NCBI RefSeq assembly: GCF_027887165.1
Contig: NC_077229.1
Span: forward strand, 347,479,380 to 347,543,379
Source: Monodelphis domestica
Taxonomy: Eukaryota > Chordata > Mammalia > Didelphimorphia > Didelphidae
Reading direction: 5' to 3'
Length of the DNA: 64,000 nt
A program made the translations under genes and the position numbers. Below, piece by piece: positions 1 through 12,178 of the stretch (position 1 is its first letter; each line of letters starts with the position of its first letter). The notes under the pieces are model-generated. The model saw only the letters and a program-made list of their open reading frames with translations. It did no database searches and had not been told where the DNA came from.

Positions 1-431
1 GAGATTGGTCAAACAATGCATTTAGGCCAAAAAATCAATGAACAATACCCATGGTTCATATTATGATGCACAATTGGACAGCCAGTCCACTGAGTTAGTA
101 TACCAGGACATTTATCCAGGAAGGGCAATTCAGGTGGACAGTGAGTTGGGCACAGAATTAAAAAAGAGGAAGAAAATAGTCTGGATGGTGTTGTGAAAAC
201 TGCAGAGTTTAGTAATCCCAGGCTTTCTTTGGGGGAAAAACAACAATGAAAAGAACAACAACAACCCACCACTTATGTTCCCCCTGTGATGCTGAGTGAT
301 TATAAATATTGAGACACTACACTCTCTAAAGAATTAAAATGGAAGGAGATCCAAAGAACAATGATGATGATAATGATACAAGAACTACTAGGGCTGCTGC
401 TGCTGCTACAGAAGTGGGAAGGGAATAAGAA
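1..431. other. Intergenic, no gene seen
   Basis: No coding region or clear repeat is recognised. There are only short ATG-like and GCT-like trinucleotide runs near 360-405. Confidence 0.5.
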
Positions 432-662
432 TTTAAGATGTACAATGTATTAGGCACTGTGCTAAGAATTATCTCATTTGATCCTCACAACAAATCTGGC
501 AGGTAGGTATTATAGTTATTCCCATCTTATAACTGAGCAAACTGAAGCAGGCAAAAGGTAAATGACTTGCCCAGGGTCATACTCCTAATAAGTGTCTGAG
601 GCTAGATTTGAACTCAGGATTTCCTGACTCCAAGTCTAGTACTATATACTGCACCACTTAAT
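432..662 (+). repeat. MIR/CORE-SINE fossil
   Basis: The order of MIR landmarks is visible: a 'aggcactgtgctaag' start, a 'gatcctcacaaca' middle, 'acttgcccagggtcat', and a 'gatttgaactcagga' end. The copy is diverged and reads on the plus strand. Confidence 0.8.
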
Positions 663-865
663 TGTCTTTGTACTATTTTAAGTCATCTATATAATGCTTT
701 AAGATTTGCAAAGTGCTTTCCTGATGACACAAGGTAGACATAAGTGAATGCAGTTTCAATAATGATCTATACTCAAGACATTGTATAAGGCAAAGGTATT
801 AGACTGGAGGGCTGAAAGGCCAACTCATAAGTGAGGCCAGAAACAGGTGATAATACAATTGGGAA

Positions 866-1260
866 ATGTTTGATAAAATAAATAAAAATACAATACTATT
901 TTTATTTAAATTTATTTGTTTGTTATATCAAAACATGGAATTAACCTCCTCCCTCCCCCCATTAGAGAAGGTATTATTTGATTATATATGCATATATATA
1001 TATATATGTAATGTTTTTATTTCTATTTGTCAGTTCTGTATCTGGAAGTCAACATATATGAGTCATTCTTTGAACACTATTTCTGTGCTTATATATAATG
1101 TTACTTGGTTGTGCTCTTGCTAATTTAACTCTTCATAATTTCATGTAGGTCTTTCCATGTTTTTCCAATAATATTCTATCCTGGATTGATGGACATCCCT
1201 TCATGTGTCAGTTCTTAGTCACTACAAAAAGAGCTGCTATAAATATTTTAGAATATAAGG
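866..1260 (-). repeat. L1 3'-end fragment
   Basis: This stretch shares 'tcatgtaggtctttcca' and 'gctataaat' with the 3' portion of the larger minus-strand L1 at about 6505-6640, in the same order. It also has a TA-rich run at 985-1008. It appears to be a 5'-truncated, diverged L1 copy. Frames here are not genes. Confidence 0.55.
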
Positions 1261-1384
1261 TTCTTTTCCTTTTTCCAACATAATGTTAATTTCTAATTTT
1301 CCAATTCATTATACATCCCACTAAGATCATTTCAATTTAAATTTGATATCACTGGCATAAGAGATACCAGTCTGTGAATCAATA

Positions 1385-1925
1385 ATCATTTACTAAGTAC
1401 TAATCAAACATATATGTAATATCCTCACATTCTAATGGAAAGAAAAACATGCAAACAACCTTCTGTATATGAAAAATAGGCATATTCTCAGGGGGAAGGG
1501 GCAAGGGGAAATGGAAAGGTCTCTTGCAGAAGGTAGAATTAGGACTGCCAAGGAGACCAGAAGGTGGAAGCCAGAAAGGGGAGTATTCCTGACACAAAGG
1601 ATATCCAGTCAGAAGGCTTGAAATTGGGAGGTACAATGTTCTGTGTTTAAGAATAGTGAGAAGGCCCCTGTGAATGGATCACAGAGTAACTGGAGGGCAA
1701 TACGGTCTAGAGACCTGGAAAGGTAAGAAGGGACCAGATTTTGCACGACTGGCTTTCAAAACCAAACATCATTTTATTCTTGATCCTGGAGGTAATTAGA
1801 GAGTTTATAGACTGAGTAATGGAGGTGGATGACATGGTTTTTTGTCAGCCCTGGAGACTTCATCAGAGAGAGAACTGCTGCAGGGAGACCATCCAGGGGT
1901 TATTGCAATAGGCAGAGCAGGTAGC
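1385..1925 (+). repeat. Old marsupial interspersed repeat (module copy 1)
   Basis: This is one copy of a module that recurs in the window (also near 25985, 26720, 27455, 37056 and 44650/58433). It has the order 'tttactaagtac', 'cattctaatgg', 'aggaccagatttt' and 'gatcctggaggtaat'. I cannot name the family with certainty. Confidence 0.5.
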
Positions 1926-2678
1926 TTGCCCCAGAGTAGAGGTCAGTTGCAATAGCAGTCTGCCAAATGAGTTCATGCAGCCCAATAGAAAGGAAATTTG
2001 GTTCCTTATTGGTCACAAAGATACTATTTTAGAAGGGATCTTACTCAAGTCCTGATCTACTTTTCTTCACAGGGTAGCTATAGTTTTCTTATATATGCAG
2101 CACTCTAAACTACTGATATTTAATTTGTAACAGAAGTTTTCAGCCTGCTGAGAGTGAACTATCAAACTAAGTACAAGATAAAAAAAAGTGCATATTAGTA
2201 CAATATTTTAGAAAATTTGGAGGAGGATCTGTTCTTTCCTGTTCACTTAGTCTCTAATGCCATTGACTTTACAAGTCCCTGTGGATTTCTTGTCCTTCAA
2301 CTTAGTGGCATCTCAGGAGGTTTATATAATGGGAAACATTTCATTTTGCCCCATGCACTGTCATATGCACTGAGTGAAATGCCATCATTTTTCTAATAAT
2401 ATATATACCCATATATATGAGCATGCAATTAAATAAAAAATTATTGAGTATTTAAAAATTGTGCTAGACACATTGATTAACATGGTTGATGAACAGGAAA
2501 TCTATGAACAGTAAAGAAGATAGGCCAGTGAAAGTTGGGGATGATAAATGAAAAAACCAATTGTGGTAGTCCTGGTACCAAAATATAAAAAGACCCATAG
2601 AAGGCCTTTAACAAATGAGTTGTATTTTCTCAAGGATCTATGGAAGAATGTAGACAAGTGTCATGCCAGAAAAAAAAG
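1926..2678. other. Intergenic, no gene seen
   Basis: AT-rich sequence without a recognised gene or clear repeat; short 'atatata' runs lie near 2400. Confidence 0.4.
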
Positions 2679-3700
2679 GCAGTGGAGTCAAGATGGTGGT
2701 GTAGAAAGTTCAGACCTCTGAAAACCCTTCCTCATCAATTAAAAACAAAATTCTTCTAGGGGAATGAAAACCAAATCTAACAATAGGACAGAGTTAAGGA
2801 ACCCTTCTGCTGGACTCAACTTAAAAGGTACAACCCGAAAAAGTCTGAATTCTAGAACACTGGGGTTTACGGGGAAAGAAGAAGGAATGTCCCAGGACCC
2901 CTCCCCTAACTACAGTACTAAACTTCCAGCAGTGGCTAGAATCTTTGGGCAGGCAGGGGTCCTAGTCTGGAGGGAGTACCTTGTGGGCAAAGCTGTGCCA
3001 GCTCAGGGCCTTGAACATAGGTAGCCGGGAGGTAGCTGGAGGAGAGGTTCTGAGAGGGTAGTCCAGTTATAGCTGAGAAACTCCACATTGCCTCCCTCCC
3101 TTCCCAAGGTTTTGCCCTCAGGGCACATCCAGCTCTGCAAGATCAACTCTGCCCTACTACAGAACACCTTAATAACAAGGTGGGAAGCTGAGCTCCTTTT
3201 CAGCTTCTGCTGACAGCTTGGGAAGATCTGACATCAGGATTCAACCTGACCAATCAGCAGAGCAGAGAAGAAGTCCCTTCAGGACAGAAAAGCCCAAACG
3301 CAGAGATCCAGCACATAATAAGAGGAGCAAGACTACAGGCAACTACAGGGGGAAAAGAAGGGGCAAATATGAACAAACAACAGAAAAAGAAAAAAGAAAT
3401 TACAATTGACAGCTTCTATACAGGCAATGAACAAAGAGCAAATGAAACAAAGGAGGGTCAAGGAACACCAAGCAAAAAACCCAGAAACTCCAGTGAATTG
3501 GACATACATAGGCTTTGGAAGAACTCAAAATATAATAAAAAAAATTGAGAGGCTGAAGACAACTGGGAAAAGAACTTAAAAAGCAAGATAAGTCACCTGG
3601 AAACAGAGACTTGAACTAAAATGAGAAAACAGTGTCTTAGAAGTCAAAATTAATCAGCTTGAAAATGAGGCAAAGGAGATGAAGGATGTGGAAAGGAAAA
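2679..3700 (+). mobile_element. L1 5'UTR and ORF1 start, 3'-truncated
   Basis: It begins with an L1 5' end pattern (ggcagtggagtcaagatggtgg, related to the other strand of the 5' end of the minus-strand L1 near 12970-13017). It runs through a GC-richer leader into an A-rich stretch rich in Lys/Glu codons, as in the ORF1 coiled-coil region. It then stops abruptly near 3700, with no ORF2 or 3' end. Internal stops break any ORF1. This is unusual because most L1 copies lose their 5' end, not their 3' end. Confidence 0.6.
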
Positions 3701-4639
3701 AAAGACATGGATGATTTGTAATCTTTATTGATGTAGGGCATATCCACACTAATGAGATGATAGATTCATTGGTGAATTCCAGTTGATCTGAATGGCCACA
3801 ATGACAATTTGAAATTTGAGTACTGAAGGAGTAAAAGAATCAATATTCATTCATCCTATTATATAGTGATCAGTATTGAGAAGAGTAGTCTTTTAGCAGC
3901 ATGGCTATAGGTGGTCCTTGAGAATTCTCTAGTATATGTGTAGTATCTATCAAAGGTCACACTAAAATATATTGTTTTTGAAAATGCATTATGTCTTCTA
4001 CAAAGTTGATTCTATGGTAAGAAGTGCCCAAATTCACAGATCAAAAATGTAGCCAAAATACTGATTGGTTAATCATAAAGCTTCTCAAAAGTTAGCTTCA
4101 TGCTAAAATAAACTTTGTTTTCTATAGTTATATAGGATGCAGTTTGCTATTTCAGAAAGGAGTTCTGTAAGTTACAAAGAGGGATGAAATATTGGAAATT
4201 CAATCAGCATCACTTGAAGGAAAAATGATTATAGTCCACTCATCAATGAAGATAGACCAGTAATATTGCAATGTGGTGTGTACATATAAAGGTAAAGAAT
4301 AAGTAGATCTTCAAAGACCAGCTTTTCTGATGTAAAACATACTCTGGCCTAAAACTGTTTTGGAAGTCATTAAAGCCTACAGCTATGAAAACTCAAAGAG
4401 AATGTCCCACTAAACTCAAAAGGTGAGAGAGATCTTTCATTTACCCAGGCTTTCAACTTCAAAGTCATCTTTTATCCTACCTTTTTCATTTTCCTTTAGT
4501 CCCCCAATCTCTAATATGTTGCCAAATTTTGTTGACTTTACTTCTAGAATGTTCAAAATTGAATTCATTATATTTCCCACTCCAAATCCTCCCCTTTTGA
4601 CAATGATAGGGAAATGTAGAATTTAACTCTCAAACTATT
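3701..4639. other. Unidentified AT-rich stretch
   Basis: No open frame is convincing and no repeat family is recognised. It starts exactly where the L1 5' fragment stops and runs to the L2 fossil, so it may be an unrecognised old repeat or unique sequence. Confidence 0.35.
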
Positions 4640-6030
4640 TATCATTCTTGAATCCTTACTATTCCTTGATTCACATCTATGTCCAAAGACCCATTGATTT
4701 CACCTTTGTGATATCTCTCAAATATACCTCTTTCTCTTCTCTGACATTTCACCATCTTGATGCACATTTTTATTCTCTCGTGCATGTATTATTACAATAG
4801 TCGTCTGGTTGGTCCACCTGCCACATGTCTCTCTCCTTGCTTCAATCTATTCTCTATTTGGCCATCAAAGTGATTTACCTTAAACATGGGTCTGGATCAC
4901 TCCACACCACTCAAAAAACTCCAATCTCTGGACACTGGCATCCTTGCTGATCCTCAAACATGACACTTCATTTCTTGGTTCTTGCCCAGAATCCTTTCCT
5001 TCCTCATTTCTGTCTCCTGACTTCTCTGGATTCTTTCAAGTACTAGCTAAAAATCTCACCTTTTAGAAATCTTTTCCAATTCCTCTTTAATACTGGCAGC
5101 TTAGCTGCCTTAGCTAACAAAACCTTAGCTCTAGTTCAGGCTCTTATCATTTTTTATTTAGAGTATCTTAACAACCCTCTAGTTGGTCTTCCCCATATAA
5201 ACTCTCCTTCATTCAATCTCTTTATCATCTATCACATTCATATTTCTAAAACACAAACCTGATCATATCATGTCCCCACTAAAAAAAATATCTAGTAGCT
5301 CCCTAGGATACTAGATATATACTCTATACTCTAGGATCATGGTAGTGAACCTATGGTACACATTCCAGAGAGAGCATGCAGAGTACTCTCTGAGGGCATG
5401 CCTGCCATTGCCTACCAGAGTTCATTATGGGAAAGGGAAAGGAACTCAGGCTGAGTTGCTCCCTTTCCTCTCTCCACTGTACCTGAGGACATTTTCTCAT
5501 TTTACCAGCCTCTCTGCCCAGAAGTCCATTGGGAGTGCTTCTTCCCTCCCATCTGGGATCTAGGATAATCTTAGTCTGATTGTTGTTTATTTTTCCAGAC
5601 AGAATTCTCATTACTCACTTTCATATGCTTTCCATTCCAGCCAAACTGGCTTATTAGTTGTTTCTCATATTTGACATTATTCCCTAACTCTTCCATTTAC
5701 AAAGACTCTGCCTCAAATACACTTGCTCCATATCTTTTTCTCTTAGATAATATAGTATTCTTCAAAAGAAAATTCAGGAATCCTTCATTCCTATTTTGGG
5801 CCCTTTTGGAATCCTGTTAACATTAGTATTCTTTCCCTCTTTAAATGTCTGTGTATCACTTGTGCAACTTTGTAGTTACTTATCTGTTTACATTTTGTAT
5901 TCCATCCTCTCCCCCCAATCAGATGAATGTAAGTTCCTAGAGAGAAGGGATTGTTTTCTTTATGCCTCTGAATGCCTAGTACCTAGCACAGTGCCTAGCA
6001 CATAATGCCTGTTGAATGAAATTGAATTAA
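4640..6030 (+). repeat. L2 LINE fossils
   Basis: Pyrimidine-rich, diverged L2-type sequence. It contains pieces such as 'aaacctgatcatatcatgtcccc' and ends in the typical L2 3' end: 'taagttcctagagagaaggga', 'gcctagcacagtgcctagcaca' and 'tgttgaatgaa'. It is probably two overlapping fragments (about 4640-5100 and 5101-6030). Open frames inside are not genes. Confidence 0.65.
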
Positions 6031-6501
6031 AACATTTACATTACATTGTGGCACCTTTAAGCATACCAAGATAGCACCGGCTTATGTATTTTTAAAAATT
6101 ATTATTTTATTTAAATTTTTTCCATGGTTACATGATTTTTGTTGTCTCCCTCCTTTCTTCCCCCCTCCTCCCAAAGTTGGCAAGAAATTCCACAGGGTTA
6201 TACATCTATTATCCCTCAAATTCTATTTCCATATTATTCATTTTTGAAATAAAGTAATCTTTTAAAACCAAAACCCCAAATCACATACTCATATAAACAA
6301 GTGATAAATCATAGTTTTTCTTTTGGATTTCTACTCACATAGTTCTTTCTCCAGATGTGGATAGCATTCTTATAAGTCTCTCAGCCTTGTCCTGGATCAT
6401 TGCATTGCTTTTAGTAGCATAGTCAATCACATTTGATAGTCCCACAAAGTTTTAGTTACTGTTTTGTAATGTTCTCCTGGTTCTACTTATTTCACTGCAC
6501 A

Positions 6502-6717
6502 TCAGTTCATGTAGGTCTTTCCAGTTCTTATAGAAATCATCATCATATACCACAATTTGTTCAGCCATTCCCCAAACAAGGGCAACCCCCACATTATCCA
6601 ATTTTTTGCCATCCCAAAAAGTGCAGCTATAAATGTTTTTGTACAAACAGAATCTTTTCCACTTAAAATATCTTTGAGATACAAACCCAGTAGTGGTATT
6701 GTTGGATCAAAGGGCAT
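6502..6717 (-). pseudogene. L1 ORF2 C-terminal fragment
   Basis: The minus-strand frame contains 'IPLLGLYLKD', then 'CTKTFIAALFGMAKNWIMWG', then 'EWLNKLWYM'. This is the characteristic C-terminal region of the L1 ORF2 protein (downstream of RT, towards the Cys-rich end). In an intact element this protein nicks DNA and reverse-transcribes L1 RNA at the target site. It is a broken remnant with stops on both sides. Confidence 0.85.
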
Positions 6718-7653
6718 GCATTCCTTAGTTTAAAGCCCTTTGGGCATAATTCCAAATTGCCTTCCAGAATGGTTAGATCAATTCACAGCTCAAACCAGCA
6801 ATGCATTAGTGTCCCAATTTTGCCAACACCCTTCAACATTTATTATTTTCCTTTATTGTCATATTGGCCACTCTGTTATGAGGTGGTACCTCAGAGTCAT
6901 TTTGATTGCATTTCTTTGATCAGGAGAGATTTAGAACAGTTTTTCATATGATTATTGATAGTTTTGATTTTTTCATCTAAAAACTGCTTATTCATATCCC
7001 TTGACCATTTGTCAATTTGGGAAATGATTCTGATTTCTTATAAATTTGACTTAGTTCTTTGTATATTTGAAAATTTAGACCATTGTCAGAGAATTTTGTA
7101 ATAAAATTTCCCCTTGGTTTGTGTTTGTTTCCCTTTTAATTTTGGTTGCATTGGTTTTGTTTGTACAACCCCTTTTTAATTTAACATAATCAAAATTATA
7201 GATGTTATTATATCTTGTAATGTTCTCTATTTTTTGCTTCATCTTAAATTCTTTCCTTCTCTATAGATCTGACAGGAATACTATTCCATGTTCACCTAAT
7301 TTACTTATAATATCATTCTTTATGTTTAAATCTTTTACCCATTTTAGAATTTATCTTGGCATAAGGTTGTCAAGTAATGAGTTCTTATCCCCAAAGCTGG
7401 GATCTTTGGGTTTATTGAACACAAGATTGCTGAGGTTATTTACCTCATAGTCCATTCCATTGATCTACCTTTCTTTCTCTTAGCCAGTATCAGATTGTTT
7501 TTATGATCACTGTTTAATAGTACAGTTTAAGATCTGGTAACGCTAGGCCACCGTCCTTCACATTTTCCCACATTACTTCCTTTTTATTTTTCTTGATCTT
7601 TTGTCCTTCTTGATGAATTTTATTATTTTTTCTAATTCTATAAATTTTTTTTG

Positions 7654-7851
7654 AGGGGCAGCTAGGTTCCTCAGTGGATTGAGAGTCAGGCCTAGAGATG
7701 GAAGGTCCTAGATTCAAATCTGGACTCAAATACTTCCTAGCCATGTGACCCTGGGCAAGTCACTTAAACTCCATTGCCTAGTCCTTACCACTCTTCTGCC
7801 TTAGAATCAATATCTGACTCTAAGATGGAAGGTAAGGGTTTAAAAACTAGG

Positions 7852-7882
<31 letters not shown>

Positions 7883-7885
7883 GTA
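7654..7885 (+). mobile_element. tRNA-headed marsupial SINE (family I)
   Basis: The head 'ggggcagctaggttcctcag', an A-box-like 'cagtggattgagag' and a B-box-like 'gattcaaatctgg' are followed by 'ctgggcaagtcact' and the tail 'ggaaggtaagggttt'. A (TTTTG)n run follows at about 7851-7885. It lies within the minus-strand L1, so it is younger than that L1. Confidence 0.85.
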
Positions 7886-8263
7886 GTTTGATAGGTATGG
7901 CACTGACTAAGCAAATTAATTTAGGTAAGATTGTCATTTTTATTATATTAGCTCATCTTATTCATGAGAAATTAATGATTTTTCAATGATTTAAATCTAG
8001 TTTTATTTGTGTGGAAAATGTTTTGTAATTGTGTTCATATAATTCCTGTGTTTGTCTGGGCAGATAGATTCCCAAATACTTTATATGGTCTGGAGCGCTT
8101 TTAAATGGAGTTTCTCTTTCTAACTCTTGCAGCTGATTTTTGTGGGAAATATAGAGAAATGCTGATGGTTTATGTGGGGTTATTTTGTATCCTGCAATGT
8201 TGCTAAAGTTATTATTTACACTAGCTTTTTAATTGACTTTCTAGGATTCTTTAAGTATACCAT

Positions 8264-8501
8264 TATATTATCTGCAAAGAGAGATAATTTAGTTTCTCAC
8301 TGCCTATTTTAAGTACTTCAATTTTTTTCCTCTTCTAATTGCTACAGTTGGGGTTTCTAGTGCAATATTAAATAATAGTGGTGACAATGGGCACCCTTGC
8401 TTTACTTCTGATCTTATTGGGAAGCCTTGTAACTTATCCCCATTGCAGATGGCACTTGCTGATGGTTTTACATAAATACTAATTATTTTAAGGAAAGGCA
8501 C
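8264..8501 (-). pseudogene. L1 ORF2 reverse transcriptase fragment
   Basis: The minus-strand frame shows 'GFPIRSEVKQGCPLSPLLFN', a hallmark L1 RT motif. A little downstream, in a shifted frame, is the catalytic box read as F-A-D-N (complement of 8267-8278), where active L1 has F-A-D-D. The second catalytic Asp is therefore Asn. Stops and frame shifts lie on both sides. The family role would be target-primed reverse transcription; this copy is dead. Confidence 0.85.
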
Positions 8502-9736
8502 TTTTATTCCTATACTTTCTAATGTTTACAATTGTAATGAATGTTGTATTTTGTCAAAGGCTTTTTTTTTTGCATCTATTGAAATGATTTCTGTTAGTGT
8601 AATGATTGATATGGTCAATAATGCAAATGGTTTTCCTAATATATAACCATCCTTGCATTCCTGATATAAATCCCACCTGGTCATAATGAATAATCCTAGT
8701 GATCACTTGTTGTAGTCTCTTTGCTAGTATTTTAAGATTTTTGCATCTACGTTTATTAAGGATATTGGTCTGTAGTTTCCTTTCTCTGTTTTTGGTCTGC
8801 CTGGCTTAGGTACCAGTACCATATTTGTCATAAAAATAGTTTGATAAGACTTCTTTGCTTATTTTGTCAAATGGTTTTGGTAGTATTGGGATTAATTGTT
8901 CTTTAAATGTTTGATAGAATTGACTTGTGAATCCATCTGGCCCTGAGAATTTTTTCCTTGGAAGTTCATTGATGTCCAATTTCTTTTTCTGAGATGGGAT
9001 TATTTAAGTATTCTATTTCCTCTTTTGTTAATCTAGGAAATTTATATTTTTGTATATATTCATCCATTTCATCTAGATTGTTATATTTATTGTCATTTAA
9101 TTGGGCAAAATAGCTCCTAATAGTCACCTTAATTTCCTATTCAATAAAGGAGTGATCCCCCTTTCATTTTTGATATTGATAATTTGATTCTCTTCTTTCT
9201 TTTTAAAAATTAGATTAACTAGTACTTTATTTCACTTTTCTTTTAAAGCACAAGCTCTTAGTCTTATTTATTAGTTCAATAATTCTTTTACTTTCAATCT
9301 TACTAATTTCTACTTTGATTTTTAGGATTTCTAATTTAGTCTTTATCTGGGGATTTTTAATTTGTTCTTTTTCTAGTTTTTTTTAATATTTTTTTGGTTG
9401 CATGTCCAATTCATTGATCTCCTCTTTCTCTATTTTGTTGATATAGAAACTCAAGGATATCATTTTTCTCCTTACTAGTGCTTTGACTATTTCCCATAAA
9501 TTTTGATATGTTGTCTACTCATTGTCATTCTCTTCAATGAAATCAGTAATTGTTTCTATAATTTGTTCTTTAATCCACTACTTTTGAAGAATTAGATTAT
9601 TTAGTTTCTAATTAATTTTTAATTTGCCTCTCCAATATCCCTTACTAATAATAATTATTATCGCATTATGATCTGAAAAAGTTCCATTCGTTATTTTTTA
9701 TTTTCATTTTTTAAATTTAAATTTAAATTTTCTTTT

Positions 9737-9930
9737 AAACCCTTACCTTACATCTTGGAGTCAATACTGTGTATTGGCACCAAGGCAGAAGAGTGGTAAG
9801 GGCTAGGCAATGGGGGTTAAGTGACTTGCCCAGGGTCACAGAGTTGGGAAGTGTCTGAGGCCAGATTTGAGCCAAGGACCTCCTGTCTCTAGGCTTGCCT
9901 CTCAATCCACTGAGCCACCCAGCTGCCCCC
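9737..9930 (-). mobile_element. tRNA-headed marsupial SINE (family I)
   Basis: Complement of the 7654 SINE. It starts with 'aaacccttacctt', passes through 'gacttgcccagggtcac', and ends with 'tgagccacccagctgccccc' (the tRNA-like head). It is close to the copy at 24271. It is inserted in the L1 between its endonuclease and RT parts. Confidence 0.9.
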
Positions 9931-10144
9931 CATTATTTCTGCTTTTCTGCATTTGTTTGTGATGTTTTTATGTCCTAGTATATGGTCAATCTTTGTATAT
10001 GTACCATGTGCTGCTGAAAAGGAGGTGTATTCCTTTTTATCCTTATTCAGTTTTCTCTAGATATCTATTAACTAATATTTTCAAAATTTCATTTGTTTCC
10101 CTTGCTTCTTTTTTATTTATCTTTTGGTACAATTCATCTAGCCC

Positions 10145-10405
10145 TTAGAGGGGAAGGTTAAAATCCCTCACTAGTAGAGTTTTACTATATATTTCCTCCT
10201 TAAGTTCCTTTAGTTTCTCCTTTAAAAATCTGGATGTTATACCATTTGGTGCATAAATGCATATTATTGATATTCCTTCATTGTTTATAGTACCTTTTAG
10301 CAAGATGTAATTATCTTCCTTATCTCTTTTGATAAGATCTATTTTTGCTTTAGCTTTGTCTGAGATCATGATTGCTACTCCTGTTTTTTTTTTACTTTGA
10401 TGCAT
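10145..10405 (-). pseudogene. L1 ORF2 endonuclease fragment
   Basis: The minus-strand frame contains 'KKTGVAIMISDKAKAKIDLI', 'KRDKEDNYILLKGTINNE', 'ISIICIYAPNG' and 'VRDFNLPL'. This matches the N-terminal AP-endonuclease-like domain of L1 ORF2; active copies typically have G-D-F-N where this one has R-D-F-N. It is interrupted upstream by stops and then by the LTR insertion at 11525. Confidence 0.85.
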
Positions 10406-10573
10406 GATAAATTCTGTTCCAGCCTCTTATATTTACTCTGTGTGTGTCACCCTGCCTCAAATGTGTTTCTTGTAAACAGCATATAGTAGGATTCTATATG
10501 CTGCTCTGCTATCCCCTTCTCTTTTATTGGTGAGCCCATTCCATTTGCATTCCCAGTTATGATTACTAACTGT

Positions 10574-11525
10574 TGTAAACCTCAAAATTCCTTAGACTTA
10601 TAAATGTTGGAAATTTCACCATTGGGATATTTCATACTTGGAAAATTTCTTACTGATAGTCTATTGGAATGGGAACCCCATTGGCATGGGAGGTTCTTTC
10701 TCTTCCCTTCTTAAGATTACTTTAGGACAGAGACCCTTTGCTGAACAATGGAAAGGACTTTGACCTATGCTTGAGCATAGAACAGGAATTTCTTTGAGTC
10801 TTGATTGATTTTAGAATTGATACAATGGAGATACTCCACCCTATTCAGTCCTAATAGGATTGAGTAAGGGCTGCAGCCTAGATCAAAATTTAATTATTCC
10901 AATCTCTACCATACTCAAGTTAACAGGATTTAGAAAGGGCTGTAGCAAAGGAGTATAGATTTAATCATTTGAAAATATGGCCTTCAACAGACATGTGCAA
11001 AAGCCAGAAACCTCTGGGTGGTCCTGGGTTAAGCGAGAGCCTCCATTTACAGGGAAATTGATGAAGAGTGATTGGTAGATGTGAGGACTGAGGGGAGGCA
11101 ACTTGGATGGTGTCCTTAAAGATAGGAGGGTCTGGAGACTGGGGGGTTTTGAGTTTTTTGGTCGGTGTGGTTCCTGGGCTCTGAGGAAGCTTGCTCTGAA
11201 GGAAGCTGAAGGTGGGGGCCTCTGGGACTGTTTCTCCATTTTGGACACGTGAGTAATAGGGACTGATCTCCTTTCTTTGCCCCAGATATCTAAGGGCTTG
11301 GGCCTTTTGGCCCAGCCTAAACAGAAGGGGTATTTAAGCCCTATTCCCTTCTCTCCCCTTTCTCTCTCTCTATATATCTCTAATTCCTTTCTTGCTCCTA
11401 TTGTAATTAAACTCCAAAAAAAGCTGACGGCTGACTTGAGTTTTTCATTTAGGAATTACATAGCTGATTCCTTGGCGACCTTAAATTAATATATATCAGT
11501 CCTTTTAAGTGATTCCCTTGTAACA
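10574..11525 (+). mobile_element. Solo LTR of a class I ERV (family B)
   Basis: A 952 bp element starting TGTAAACC and ending TTGTAACA. It is flanked by the direct repeat CTGT (10570-10573 and 11526-11529), a 4 bp target duplication as in gamma-like ERVs. It has a TATA-like box near 11331 and an 'aattaaa' poly(A)-type signal near 11405. The 3' 620 bp closely match the LTR embedded in the large ERV at 49360-49969. No internal viral sequence follows, so it is a solo LTR left by LTR-LTR recombination inside the L1. Confidence 0.85.
11331..11338 (+). promoter_or_regulatory. TATA-like box of the solo LTR
   Basis: 'TATTTAAG' sits about 70 bp upstream of the LTR's poly(A)-type signal. The matching 'atatttaag' is kept at about 49769-49777 in the embedded copy. 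Function in the present genome is unproven. Confidence 0.4.
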
Positions 11526-12112
11526 CTGTGTATTGCCCTACATTTTATTTTTCCCATTTGGTACTGCTTTTTCCTTTCACTCTGTTCCTCCTCACCTATG
11601 TTTTGGTTTTTATCACTTCCTACTTCTCTCTCCCTCCAATTACTGACCTCCTTTTCCTTTTCTTATTTCTTCTACTTCTCTGTAGTGTAAGATATAGTTC
11701 TATACCCTAATGAGTATATTTTTCCCTCTCTGAACCAATTATGATGAGAGTAAAGTTTAAACATTGCCTGTCACCACCCTCATCTTCCCCTTCACTCTAA
11801 TAAATTTTCATGTCTCTTTATGTTATGTAATTTACCCCATTCCATATCTCCCTTCCCTTTTCTCTTATTGCAATCTTTTTTTCACCGTTTGATTCTTTTT
11901 TTGCATATCATATCATCATAATGAACTTCCTTCCCCACCCTCTATCTAAGTATATTCCTTATATCTTCTCTACTACTAGGAATAAAGCTTAAGAATTACA
12001 GATATCTTTTTCACATTTAGTAATGCGTAGTTTGACCTTACTGAGTCCCTTACATTTTCTTTCTTCTCTTTCTTCTTTACCGTTTTAGGCTTTTCTTGGC
12101 TGTAAAATTTGG

Positions 12113-12114
<2 letters not shown>

Positions 12115-12175
<61 letters not shown>
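12115..12175. repeat. (CT)n microsatellite
   Basis: About 30 uninterrupted CT units within the 5' part of the minus-strand L1. Confidence 0.98.
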
Positions 12176-12178
<3 letters not shown>

